DNA from: Microscilla marina ATCC 23134
Lineage (GTDB): Bacteria; Bacteroidota; Bacteroidia; Cytophagales; Microscillaceae
Direction: 5' to 3'
Assembly (NCBI RefSeq): GCF_000169175.1
Contig: NZ_AAWS01000007.1
Span: forward strand, 62,001-126,000
DNA: 64,000 nt
Position 1 is the first letter of the stretch; every line of letters starts with the position of its first letter. Positions 42,781 through 52,300 of the stretch are shown in pieces. A program made the position numbers and the translations under genes. The notes under the pieces were generated by a model, which worked only from the letters and a program-made list of their open reading frames with translations, was not told where the DNA came from and did no database searches.

Positions 42781-42960
42781 ATGAGTGGAGTTTCTGAGTT
42801 TGATAATGTATTCATTATGGGCGACGAAACTCCTTGCTGTTCGAAGTGTGGTGCCAGAACGGAAATAGTTGCAGAGTATACACAAACCAGACCTTACTGT
42901 CAGTTACACAGATGTTTATCTTGTTTCTTTGAATTTGTGTTAATTGATGATGATGACTAG
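42781..42960 (+). CDS. 59-aa zinc-ribbon-like small protein
   Basis: ATG at 42781, stop TAG at 42958-42960. The protein reads MSGVSEFDNVFIMGDETPCC, then SKCGARTEIVAEY..., with Cys in 'PCCSKCG' and 'PYCQLHRCLSCF': at least four well-placed Cys (C-x2-C ... C-x2-C) as in a zinc ribbon, and an acidic tail DDDD. It is below the usual length cut-off. It fits between cmk (25 bp before) and the HNH gene (6 bp after) in the same direction, which supports a real, co-transcribed gene. Its role is unknown; it might accompany the nuclease. Confidence 0.7.
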   Translation: MSGVSEFDNVFIMGDETPCCSKCGARTEIVAEYTQTRPYCQLHRCLSCFFEFVLIDDDD

Positions 42961-42966
42961 TCAAGA

Positions 42967-43734
42967 ATGAAAAAAGGACAAAAACTATGGACACGTGAAG
43001 AGTTGATATTGACTCTATGTCTTTATTACAAGCTTCCTTTCGGTAAAATGCACGCAAAGAATACAGAAGTGATGCAACTTGCCAAGGGGTTGAACAGGAC
43101 ACCAGGTTCTATAGCTTTCAAACTGGTTAATTTTGCTAGTTTAGATTCTGATTTGCAAAAACGAGGGGTGAAGGGGGCTTCAAATGTAAGCAAACTAGAT
43201 AGAACTATATGGGCAGAGTTTTATCAAAAATGGGAAAGCTTAGTTTTGCAAGGAGAGCAAATTAGTCAAAGTCATTTGATGACTGAGTTTGTTCAACCAG
43301 ATGAACGATTGATAGACCCTAAGGCAGTAGGTAAAGACACAGAAGTAATACGTAAGCAACGGGTAAATCAACACTTCTTCAGAAAAAGCATTTTGGCTTC
43401 TTACGACAATACTTGTTGTATCACTGGTATGCAACAACCCCAATTATTAGTTGCAGGGCATATTAAACCTTGGGCATTAGATAAACAAAACAGGCTAAAC
43501 CCTCATAATGGCATTCTTCTCAACTCACTGCATGACAAAGCCTTTGAAACTGGGCTGATTACTATAAATACAGACTACTATGTACAAGTAGCTACAGAAA
43601 TCAGGCAGTCAAAAGACAAAAAACTTACCTCATTCTTTCTCCCTTATCACAATCAACCCATCATTTTACCAAAAAAATATTTGCCTCATCAAGAGTTTTT
43701 AGCATACCATCATAACGAAAGGTTTAAGGGATAA
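42967..43734 (+). CDS. HNH endonuclease domain protein
   Basis: 255 aa, ATG at 42967. The N-terminal ~110 residues are a helical region ('WTREELILTLCLYYKLPFGKMHAKNTEVMQLAKGLNRTPGSIAFKLVNF', a wHTH-like DNA-binding pattern known from predicted restriction endonucleases). The C-terminal part has the HNH core: 'DNTCCITGMQQPQLLVAGHIKPW' (His in GHIKPW), 'RLNPHNGILLNSLHDKAFETGLI' (Asn and second His). The likely function is a DNA nuclease, perhaps a stand-alone restriction-type enzyme. No methyltransferase is near. It follows the zinc-ribbon gene after 6 bp. Confidence 0.88.
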   Translation: MKKGQKLWTREELILTLCLYYKLPFGKMHAKNTEVMQLAKGLNRTPGSIAFKLVNFASLDSDLQKRGVKGASNVSKLDRTIWAEFYQKWESLVLQGEQISQSHLMTEFVQPDERLIDPKAVGKDTEVIRKQRVNQHFFRKSILASYDNTCCITGMQQPQLLVAGHIKPWALDKQNRLNPHNGILLNSLHDKAFETGLITINTDYYVQVATEIRQSKDKKLTSFFLPYHNQPIILPKKYLPHQEFLAYHHNERFKG

Positions 43735-44041
43735 ATACAGCCTTTTTTTGTGAATAGTGGCTGATTTTTAACTTTTCACTTCAAAAAAGACTTTCCAATA
43801 AATGGAATCTAAAGCCCTTAATTAATTGTTTCCCACATACCAAACATATACTTTTGCCATTAATTTTTAACAAAAAGCACAAAACATGAGTTAACGAAGT
43901 GCATTTTACATTCAGTATGTTGCATTTTGAGAATAAAAAGAACAATCCCTCTTTTATAAACTAAAAGAAGGCATTTTTTTTCTTGAAAAAGTTACTATTT
44001 TTGCGCAGTTTATAAAACACAAGAAAGTTACGGTATAGAAG
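43735..44041. other. Intergenic region and nqr promoter
   Basis: 307 bp. No ORF. It contains the nqr -7 box at 43996-44003. Confidence 0.6.
43996..44003 (+). promoter_or_regulatory. -7 box of the nqr operon
   Basis: TATTTTTG, a perfect TAnnTTTG, 38 bp before the nqrA start codon. T-rich DNA stands where the -33 box would be. Confidence 0.65.
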
Positions 44042-45394
44042 ATGTCTATCAAATTAAAACGTGGTTTTGATATAAATTTGGCTGGAAAAGCGAAAGCCGA
44101 AAAGGGAGATACCATCCATCCTGAGTCATACATTTTTAAGCCCACTGATTTTATGGGCATCAAGCGACCAAAAGTGATGGTGAAAGAAGGGGATGAGGTA
44201 AAAGCTGGAACCCCTATTTTCTTTGACAAACTCCATGAGCAGATAAAGTATACTGCTCCGGTAAGTGGAAGAGTATCCGAAGTAATTCGAGGTGCCAAAC
44301 GCAAACCAATGGGGATCAAAATAGAAGCTGATCGTGAAACTCAATACGTTGAGTTCGATAAATACGATAGCAGTCAGCTGTCTGGCTTGAGCAAAGAACA
44401 AATCATTGCAAACCTTTCTGCAAGCGGTGTGTGGCCAAATATTATTGAACGCCCCTATGGTATAGTGGCAAACCCCCAAAACACACCCAAGTCTATCTTT
44501 ATTTCTGGGTTTGACAGTAGTCCCCTTGCTCCTGATTACGATTTTGTATTCAAAGATCAGGGAAAGTACCTTCAGGCAGGAATAGATATACTCAGCAAGC
44601 TTACCTCTGGTAAAGTACACCTAAGCACTGAAGCAGGAGTAGCCTCGGTACTTAAAAACCTTACTGGGGTACAAAAGCATGAAGTACAAGGAAAACACCC
44701 TGCGGGTAACGTAGGTATACAGATTCACCACATTGACCCCATCATTAAAGGTGACATTGTGTGGACCACCACTCCTTATGGCTTACAGCAAATTGGCAAG
44801 CTTTTCTTAGAAGGACGTTATGATGCTTCTAAAACCATTGCAGTGGCTGGTTCGGAACTTAAAAACCCTTGCTACTATGATACCTGTGTAGGTGCTACAG
44901 TGATTGGGTTTTTGAAAAACAACCTCAAACAAGACAATGTGAGAATAGTGTCTGGCAATGTACTTACTGGTGAAAAAATAGAAATGGATAGTTCCGTTGG
45001 TTATTACAACAACCTCATTACAGTAATACCTGAAGGCGATCAATATGAGTTTTTGGGTTGGATCACACCAGGCAAAAACAAGTTGAGCATACATCGTCCA
45101 ATAGGTTTGTTGTCTTTTCTGACGCCTAAAAAAGAATATGTTCTCGATACCAATATGAAAGGCGAAGAAAGAGCCTTTGTACAAACTGGAGTCTTTGAAA
45201 AAGTAGTGCCTATGGATATTTTTCCGGTGTATCTGCTGAAAGCCATTATGGCAAATGACTTTGAAGAAATGGAAGCATTGGGTATTTATGAGGTCATAGA
45301 AGAAGACTTTGCTTTGTGCGAATTTGTGGATGTATCTAAAATAGATGTGCAGGCAATTGTACGTGAAGGGATCAACGCGCTCATGGATGCCTAA
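44042..45394 (+). CDS. nqrA: Na+-translocating NADH:quinone reductase subunit A
   Basis: 450 aa, the length of NqrA from Bacteroidota. It begins MSIKLKRGFDINLAGKA, the standard opening, followed by a lipoyl-like/barrel-sandwich region ('KVMVKEGDEVKAGTPIFFDKLHEQIKYTAPVSGRVSEVIRGAKRK') and a Rossmann-like part. NqrA is the large cytoplasmic subunit of the sodium-pumping complex and is associated with quinone binding. First gene of nqrABCDE; the operon promoter is just upstream. All five genes are intact. Confidence 0.97.
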   Translation: MSIKLKRGFDINLAGKAKAEKGDTIHPESYIFKPTDFMGIKRPKVMVKEGDEVKAGTPIFFDKLHEQIKYTAPVSGRVSEVIRGAKRKPMGIKIEADRETQYVEFDKYDSSQLSGLSKEQIIANLSASGVWPNIIERPYGIVANPQNTPKSIFISGFDSSPLAPDYDFVFKDQGKYLQAGIDILSKLTSGKVHLSTEAGVASVLKNLTGVQKHEVQGKHPAGNVGIQIHHIDPIIKGDIVWTTTPYGLQQIGKLFLEGRYDASKTIAVAGSELKNPCYYDTCVGATVIGFLKNNLKQDNVRIVSGNVLTGEKIEMDSSVGYYNNLITVIPEGDQYEFLGWITPGKNKLSIHRPIGLLSFLTPKKEYVLDTNMKGEERAFVQTGVFEKVVPMDIFPVYLLKAIMANDFEEMEALGIYEVIEEDFALCEFVDVSKIDVQAIVREGINALMDA

Positions 45395-45495
45395 TTTTTG
45401 CTTGTACCAAGCATATTGAAACAATCAAGAGAAATACAACAACTGATAAGAAGCAGCATTAGCGGATTGCTATCTATTGAACTTTTATTAATGAT

Positions 45496-46866
45496 ATGAA
45501 ATTCTTACGTAATATCTTAGATAAACAGAAACCAAACTTCGAAAAAGGGGGGAAACTACATTTTCTTCACTCTGTTTTTGATGGTTTCGAAACCTTTTTG
45601 TTTGTCCCCAAACATACTACTCCTGACAAAGGTGCTCAGGTACGCGACGCCATAGATATGAAGCGTCTGATGATCACAGTAGTGGTAGCTATGGTGCCTT
45701 GCTTATTGTTCGGTATCTGGAACACCGGGCACCAACACTATTTGGCAATTGGCGAAACAGCCGACCTGATGGCCAAAATCATTTATGGAGCCAAAGTAGT
45801 ATTACCAATAGTGATTGTGTCGTATGGTGTAGGCTTAGGAATTGAATTTGCCTTTGCCCAAATGCGCGGACACGCTATCAACGAAGGTTACCTTGTTTCC
45901 GGAATGTTGATTCCCCTCATTTTACCTGTAACTATTCCTTTATGGCAAGTAGCTTTAGCCTCTGCCTTTGCGGTAATTATTGCCAAAGAGGTTTTTGGAG
46001 GTACAGGTATGAATATTCTGAATGTAGCTATGACTGCGCGTGCTTTCTTGTATTTTGCTTATCCTACTTATATGGCTGGCGATATCAAAGTATGGACTGC
46101 AGGAGAGCCTACTGTCATTGAACAAAAATTAGATGGATACACTCGTGCCACTGCACTTGGGCTGGCTGCAGAGCAGTCCAGTAATTTGGCGGCTGAGATA
46201 CAGAATGCCCGCGAAGCTTATGTAGATAAAAAGGTAAAAGAAGCTGAAACAAAGGGTGAAATAAAGGACCCTGTGGCATTTAACCAAAAAATGTACAAGG
46301 AAGCGGATAATTTACCAGAAGTCAAAAAGCTTAAAGAACAAATACCTTCTCACGTCACCAATGCCTTTGAGTCTAAGAAAGGAGGCATCTATTCGCTCAA
46401 AAGTTTTGTAATAGGTACTATCCCAGGGTCTATTGGCGAAACTTCTTTTTTAATGTGTCTAATTGGTGGAATCATTCTCATATTGACAGGTGTAGGAAGC
46501 TGGAAAATTATTGTCAGTGCCTTTGGAGGAGCTTATCTCATGGGACTTTTATTTAACGCCATTGGAGGTAACGCATTTATGGCAATGCCTGCGCATTATC
46601 ACTTGGTAATGGGAGGACTTGCTTTTGGTATAGTGTTTATGGCAACTGATCCTGTAACTGCCGCTCAAACTGAAATAGGCAAATGGTATTATGGTTTTTT
46701 GATAGGTGCGCTTACCGTCTTGATCCGTGTATTTAACCCTGCATATCCTGAAGGCATTATGTTGGTTGTATTGTTGATGAACGTTTTTGCTCCATTGATT
46801 GACTACTACGTAGTAGCTGCTAACAAAAAGCGTCGTTTGAAAAGATTAGAGTTAAAAAAAGCATAA
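45496..46866 (+). CDS. nqrB: Na+-translocating NADH:quinone reductase subunit B
   Basis: 456 aa with about ten membrane segments. The site for covalent FMN (Thr) lies in 'LDGYTRATALG', where the family has S/T-x-A-T. Compared with proteobacterial NqrB there is an extra charged, coiled-coil-like segment of about 60 residues ('EIQNAREAYVDKKVKEAETKG' to 'LKEQIPSHVTNAF') right after that motif, which is seen in Bacteroidota. NqrB carries FMN and riboflavin and forms the Na+ path. A 101-bp spacer separates it from nqrA and 9 bp from nqrC. Confidence 0.96.
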   Translation: MKFLRNILDKQKPNFEKGGKLHFLHSVFDGFETFLFVPKHTTPDKGAQVRDAIDMKRLMITVVVAMVPCLLFGIWNTGHQHYLAIGETADLMAKIIYGAKVVLPIVIVSYGVGLGIEFAFAQMRGHAINEGYLVSGMLIPLILPVTIPLWQVALASAFAVIIAKEVFGGTGMNILNVAMTARAFLYFAYPTYMAGDIKVWTAGEPTVIEQKLDGYTRATALGLAAEQSSNLAAEIQNAREAYVDKKVKEAETKGEIKDPVAFNQKMYKEADNLPEVKKLKEQIPSHVTNAFESKKGGIYSLKSFVIGTIPGSIGETSFLMCLIGGIILILTGVGSWKIIVSAFGGAYLMGLLFNAIGGNAFMAMPAHYHLVMGGLAFGIVFMATDPVTAAQTEIGKWYYGFLIGALTVLIRVFNPAYPEGIMLVVLLMNVFAPLIDYYVVAANKKRRLKRLELKKA

Positions 46867-46875
46867 TAAGGAACA

Positions 46876-47625
46876 ATGAAAAAGGATTCTAAAGCTTATC
46901 TTATTACATATACCCTGTTGATTACCATCATTTCAGGTTCGTTGCTTGCAATGGCGTCAAAGGGGCTGGAGAGTTACAAGGATGCTAATAAAAAACTGGA
47001 ACTCCAGAAGAGCATTGTAAACACGTTTATGGAGTTACCTAAGTCTAAAGAGAAAATAGTAGAAGTTTACAACAAACGGGTAAAAAACTATGTTGTAAAT
47101 GCTCAAGGAGAGGTAATAAAAGGAATGAAGGCCTCTAAAGTAAAGGTAGGAGAAGAGTATTCGGCAAAGCGTGAAACCCCCAGAAGAAGAAACTTGCCTG
47201 TATATGAAATATACGGTGAAGACGGAAAAGGAGAGGTGTTATATTATGTATTTCCCTTATATGGTTTTGGTTTGTGGGACGTTATCTGGGGCTACATTGC
47301 ACTGGATGCTAAAGATCTAAATACGATCAAAGGTGTAGTGTTGGCTCAAAAAGGTGAAACTCCCGGTTTGGGTGCCAGAATTTCTGACCAAGAAATTCAC
47401 GACCGATATACTGGTAAAAAAATCTATGACGACAAAGGGCAGTTACAACGTGTAGTAATGCAGCGAGGCGAGCATCAGGGGAAGAGTATTCAGCATTACA
47501 AAGGGCAAGAGCACAAAGTAGACGGAATGTCTGGTGCTACTATTACCGGAAACGGAGTAAATGCGATGTTCAAAGAGTATTTGAAACTGTATGATGGCTT
47601 TATTCAAAAAAAGAATAAGAAGTAA
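46876..47625 (+). CDS. nqrC: Na+-translocating NADH:quinone reductase subunit C
   Basis: 249 aa. One N-terminal membrane segment ('YLITYTLLITIISGSLLAMAS') and a periplasmic domain ending in the FMN attachment motif 'VDGMSGATITGNGVNAM' (S-G-A-T, flavinylated Thr). Central 'VLAQKGETPGLGARISDQEIHDRYTGK' is also family-typical. Flavin attachment needs ApbE, which is not encoded in the window. It follows nqrB after 9 bp. Confidence 0.96.
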   Translation: MKKDSKAYLITYTLLITIISGSLLAMASKGLESYKDANKKLELQKSIVNTFMELPKSKEKIVEVYNKRVKNYVVNAQGEVIKGMKASKVKVGEEYSAKRETPRRRNLPVYEIYGEDGKGEVLYYVFPLYGFGLWDVIWGYIALDAKDLNTIKGVVLAQKGETPGLGARISDQEIHDRYTGKKIYDDKGQLQRVVMQRGEHQGKSIQHYKGQEHKVDGMSGATITGNGVNAMFKEYLKLYDGFIQKKNKK

Positions 47626-47694
47626 GCCTCATAATATTTAATAAAATTTTATAGAAACCCTGAGGTATCAAGCCTTTTAAAAATATAAATCATT

Positions 47695-48351
47695 ATGGCA
47701 GAAACTACAATTGAAGAAGTAAAGCCTAAAAAGAAAGAGGCATTATTTTCTAAGAAAAACCGACGAATTCTTACTGACCCGTTAGATGGAGATAATCCGA
47801 TTACGGTACAGGTATTGGGTATTTGTTCAGCGCTTGCTGTAACCGCACAATTGAAGCCTTCACTGGTAATGAGTATTGCTGTTATCTTTGTAATGGTTGG
47901 TTCAAGTGTACTTACTTCTTTGCTGAGAAACACCATTCCTTCACGCATCCGTATTGTAGTACAGTTGGCCATTATTGCTACATTTGTAATTTTGGTAAAC
48001 GAACTACTTTTAGCTTTTGTATACGATACAGCTAAAGATTTGGGAGCTTTTGTAGGCTTGATTATTACTAACTGTATTGTAATGGGACGCCTGGAAGCTT
48101 TTGCAATGGCTAATAAGCCTTGGCCTTCATTTTTAGACGCGTTAGGCAACGCAATGGGGTACGCTATTATTCTTTTATTGGTAGCTTTTTTCCGTGAGTT
48201 GTTGGGGTCTGGCACACTATTCGGCTTAAAAGTATTTCCAGAGAGTCTTGCCACCAATGGTTTGATGCTTTACTCTTCTGGTGCTTGTATTGTAGTTGGT
48301 GTGCTTATTTGGGCACAACGTTCGTTTAATGGCTATCGTGAAGATGCCTGA
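47695..48351 (+). CDS. nqrD: Na+-translocating NADH:quinone reductase subunit D
   Basis: 218 aa with six predicted membrane segments. 'RRILTDPLDGDNPITVQVLGICSALAVT' with the conserved Cys in 'LGICSA' (ligand of the intramembrane iron site shared with NqrE), 'NCIVMGRLEAFAMANKPWPSF' with a second Cys, and 'FFRELLGSGTLFG' are standard. It starts 69 bp after nqrC. The first ~20 residues (EEVKPKKKEALFSK) form a Bacteroidota-type N-terminal extension. Confidence 0.96.
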   Translation: MAETTIEEVKPKKKEALFSKKNRRILTDPLDGDNPITVQVLGICSALAVTAQLKPSLVMSIAVIFVMVGSSVLTSLLRNTIPSRIRIVVQLAIIATFVILVNELLLAFVYDTAKDLGAFVGLIITNCIVMGRLEAFAMANKPWPSFLDALGNAMGYAIILLLVAFFRELLGSGTLFGLKVFPESLATNGLMLYSSGACIVVGVLIWAQRSFNGYREDA

Positions 48352-48385
48352 TTTTTAAGTAGAACTAAGGATTTAAGAATATATT

Positions 48386-48991
48386 ATGGAACTAATTAGC
48401 ATTGCAATTCGCTCTATATTTGTCGAAAATATGATCTTTGCCTATTTCTTGGGTATGTGTTCATATTTGGCTGTATCAAAAAACGTGAAAACAGCCATAG
48501 GACTTGGAATGGCGGTGATTTTCGTACTGACAATGACTATCCCCATCAACTATTTGATTTACAACTATGTGCTAAAGAAGGATGCATTGGCATCTATCTT
48601 TGGACCCGGTATAGATCTAAGTTTTCTTATGTTGATTGTGTTTATTGCAGTAATTGCCTCATTTGTACAATTGACTGAGATGATTGTAGAGAAATTCTCC
48701 CCAGCATTATATGGAGCTTTGGGTATATTTTTACCTTTGATTGCCGTAAACTGCTCAATTCTAGGAGGTGCCCTTTTTATGTTAGGTAAGCCTTATACCT
48801 TAGGACAAGCCACTGTTTTCGGTCTTGGTTCAGGTATAGGTTGGTTATTGGCAGTAGTTGCCTTGGCTGCCATCCGTGAAAAAATTAAATATTCAAATGT
48901 GCCTCCTCCTTTAAGAGGTTTAGGAATCACATTTATCTTGGTAGGTTTAATGTCATTTGGGTTTTTGAGTTTTTTAGGTTTTTCAATCTAA
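48386..48991 (+). CDS. nqrE: Na+-translocating NADH:quinone reductase subunit E
   Basis: 201 aa, six membrane segments, same fold as NqrD in inverted topology. '[29 protein letters not shown]' carries the first conserved Cys and '[15 protein letters not shown]' the second, which together with NqrD hold the membrane Fe centre. It begins 34 bp after nqrD and is the last gene before a very strong terminator. The usual next gene, nqrF (NADH-oxidising, 2Fe-2S/FAD), is not here. Confidence 0.96.
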   Translation: MELISIAIRSIFVENMIFAYFLGMCSYLAVSKNVKTAIGLGMAVIFVLTMTIPINYLIYNYVLKKDALASIFGPGIDLSFLMLIVFIAVIASFVQLTEMIVEKFSPALYGALGIFLPLIAVNCSILGGALFMLGKPYTLGQATVFGLGSGIGWLLAVVALAAIREKIKYSNVPPPLRGLGITFILVGLMSFGFLSFLGFSI

Positions 48992-49015
48992 ACAAAGCCT
49001 TATATTTGATATTAA

Positions 49016-49059
49016 TAAACAAAAAAGCCCTGAGTTTTTACTCAGGGCTTTTTTGTTTA
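49016..49059. terminator. Terminator of the nqr operon
   Basis: Perfect 19-bp stem TAAACAAAAAAGCCCTGAG/CTCAGGGCTTTTTTGTTTA with a 6-nt loop. A-run and T-run on opposite arms. Confidence 0.93.
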
Positions 49060-49111
49060 TTGGCGCATAATTTTTGAGACAAGAGATGATATGAGCGTTT
49101 GTTTTTCAGAG

Positions 49112-49205
49112 TTAAAAGCCCCGATAGGGTCTAGCACCGATATTCATCGGTATCTAAGGACTTGCGACTTGTTGCTTGAAGCTTACCCCCTCTCGGGGCT
49201 TTTAA
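49112..49205. repeat. Structured hairpin element (94 bp)
   Basis: Outer arms TTAAAAGCCCCGA (49112-49124) / TCGGGGCTTTTAA (49193-49205), perfect 13 bp. An inner hairpin ACCGAT (49136-49141) / ATCGGT (49146-49151) has a 4-nt loop. The remaining ~40 nt ('GACTTGCGACTTGTTGC...') is unpaired or weakly paired. No ORF. It may be a structured RNA, a REP-like repeat or a second terminator. The rest of 48992-49327 shows nothing else. Confidence 0.6.
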
Positions 49206-49327
49206 GTAAGTTATAAAACGCAAACTATCCTTCATTATAGCACATTGCTGCAACTATGTGCCAGTAGGATAAGTTATAGAATGAATATAGCTATAATCTT
49301 ATCATTGATTTTTTATAAAAACAACCT

Positions 49328-52300
49328 ATGAGGTTTTGGATTACACTGTATTTGTTTTGTGTTTTTTTTCAGGTCTCTGCACAGCAATATTTCTTTCGAA
49401 ACTATTCACTAAAAGCAGGTATTCCCCAGTCAGAGGTATATACTTTGGTAAATGGACCCAAAGGTGGAATTTGGTTGGGAACAAATGGGGGAGGAGTTGC
49501 TCGCTTTAATGGACATAAGTTTGAAGTATTCAACAAGCGAACCCATGGGTTTGTTCATGACCAAGTAAATCAACTTTTTTTTGATAGTAAAGATCGGCTT
49601 TGGATAGGCACTACGACTGGTATTAGCCGTTTTGATGGGAAATTGACCAAAAGCTTTCCTTTGCCGCTTACGGCCTCTAGTGAGATTTCTTTTAAGTTCT
49701 GCGAAGACCCCCGAAAACCTGGCAGAGTGTGGAGCATGTCTATACTCAACCAAAAGATTCAGTATTTTGATGGAGACCAAGTAGTTGATTTTACCGACCA
49801 ATATCCTAAACAATTAAAAAATGTTCCTTTCTTAAATTTCATCTTACTTAATAACGGTAATTTTCTTATTGCCACTGGCAAAGCATTGCTTGAATACAAT
49901 GGCAAAGTACTTCGGGAGTCCCCCATAGCATTGCATCCAAAGTTTAAAGGAGCAAGGCTTAATCCTTTTTTAGTAGACAATGCAGGTAATTTATGGTTGT
50001 GGGCAGCCAAGCCACCCACCAACGGGCAACCTGCTACCCGGCGTTTGTTTAGGTATAACAAAGGACAAGTTAAAGAAATAACCTTGCCTCCACAAATACC
50101 TCCATTTAGGGTGAACGCTATTGGTCTAAAAGATCGCCAGGGGAACTTATGGCTGACTACTAACCGCAATGGGGTGTTGAAATATGACGGTAAGGTATTT
50201 CAGCATTTTTCTACGCAAAACGGCTTGCCTGCTAACACTACTGCCAGTTTGCTGGAAGACAGCGAAGGAAATATTTGGATAGGCACTATAGGAGCAGGAT
50301 TGATAAGGTACAGTGGAGACACCTTTACATTGTTTGATCAGGAACACACCAAAATAGCCTCTAATTTTACTCGTGCAATTTATCAGGATGGTGTAGGTAA
50401 TTATTGGATTGGAACAAATAGCAGAGGCATTACCCGCTTTGATGGTGTAAGTGCAGTCAGCTTCTTTAGTACTGCCGAAAACGAGGTAGGAAGAGTACAT
50501 GATTTTACAAGGATAGATGATCAACAATTTTTGGTAACAACCACCCGAAAAGGGATTTTAAAGTACAATGGAGAAAAGTTTGTGCCTGCCAATACGAGTT
50601 ATGGTATTCCTGCAAATCGGGGGGTAGGGGTTTCTTTTAGAGATGGTGACACTTACTGGTTTGGTGTATTTGGCTTAGGGGTAATCAAATACTCGCCTGA
50701 CGGAGTAGATACTTTAAGTGCTAAAAAGCATGGTTTGATTAATAATATCATTACGTCCATTACTAAAGATGGCAATGGTCACATGTGGTTTGGTTCCCTT
50801 CGCAATGCCACAGGTGGTTTATCTCGCTATGATGGCAAAAAAGTGACTACTTGGCATAAGTCAGATACTCTCAAGACAGAGTTAGTGATGCAAATGACGA
50901 CTGATAATAATGGAGGTGTATGGATTGCTACTTATGGCGAAGGAGTGATCAGGCATTCGGGTGGCAAGTTTAGTTATGTGACTACTAAACAAGGAATTAG
51001 TGATAATACCATCTATTCTATTATAAAAGATGATGAGGGGCATATTTGGCTGGGAGTACAAGGAGGAGTAGATAAGATTATTTTGGACAAACAAGCCAAA
51101 ATTGTTTCTATCAAGCACTTCAGGCAAGAAGACGGTTTTATGGGCATAGAAAATAACGGCAAAGCAGTGTATAAAGATGCCCAAGGAAACCTATGGTTTG
51201 GCACCTTGGGTGGGGTAGTGAAATATACTCCTAATGCCCGAAGGTTGTATCATCAAAAAGCCAAACTAAATATTAAGGAAGTGAGGTTGTTTTTGAAAAA
51301 AGTAGACTGGCAAAGCGATGAATACAAGCAATATGCCCAGTCAATAAACGCATTTTTTCCAGTGCCTCGTCAATTGAAGCTCCCTTACCACTTAAACCAT
51401 ATTACTCTTTATTTTGAAGGGATTAGTTATTTTATTCCTGAAAAAGTAGCTTATAAATGGCGCCTAGACGGTTTAGACAAAGAGTGGTCACCAGTATCCA
51501 CATCACAAAAAGCAACTTATACCAACTTGCCCCCGGGCAAATATACATTTAGATTAAAAGCCCGTAACAGTTGGGGGCAGTGGACAGGGCAAGACTATGT
51601 GTATGAGTTTGAGGTAATGACCCCTTACTGGCAAACCTGGTGGTTTAGAGCATTGGTAGCATTGATAGCAGGGCTATTGATTGTGCTGGGGTTTAGGTGG
51701 CGCTTGAGTACCATTAAAGCTCGGCAAAAAGAGCTACAACGTTTGGTAGATGAAAAGACTCTAGAGGTGAGAACCCAAAATGAAGAAATACTTGAGAAAA
51801 ACGCAGAACTAAAGCAGCAAAAAAAAGAGATACTAGTACAGAATGAGCAAATTCATTTGCAAAATGAAGAAATACAAGTGCAGCGTGATCAATTAGAACG
51901 GTCGTTTCAAAATGTAAAGTTATTGAGCGAAATAGGGCAAAAAGTAACTGCCAATCTTTCGGTACAAAAAATTGCTGAAACTTTTTATGAGCAAATAACT
52001 GCAGTAATGGAGGTAGATGAGTTTGGGATTGGTTTGTATGATGCAGAGCAAAGAGCTTTGGTTTTTGACCTGATTTATGTAGGCAATGATCGTTTGCCCC
52101 AGGTAACATTGCCACTCACACAAACAAAGCGTTTGTCAGTGCACTGTTTTTTAAATAAAAAAGAATTGGTATCGGGTGATGTAAAAAAAGATTTTGTGAA
52201 TTATACCAGTGCCAAAGATGCATACATTGAAGGTAGCTTGTTGAGTTCTATGTTGTGTGTACCTATTCTAGAGGGAGAACAAGCATTGGGGGTAATGACA

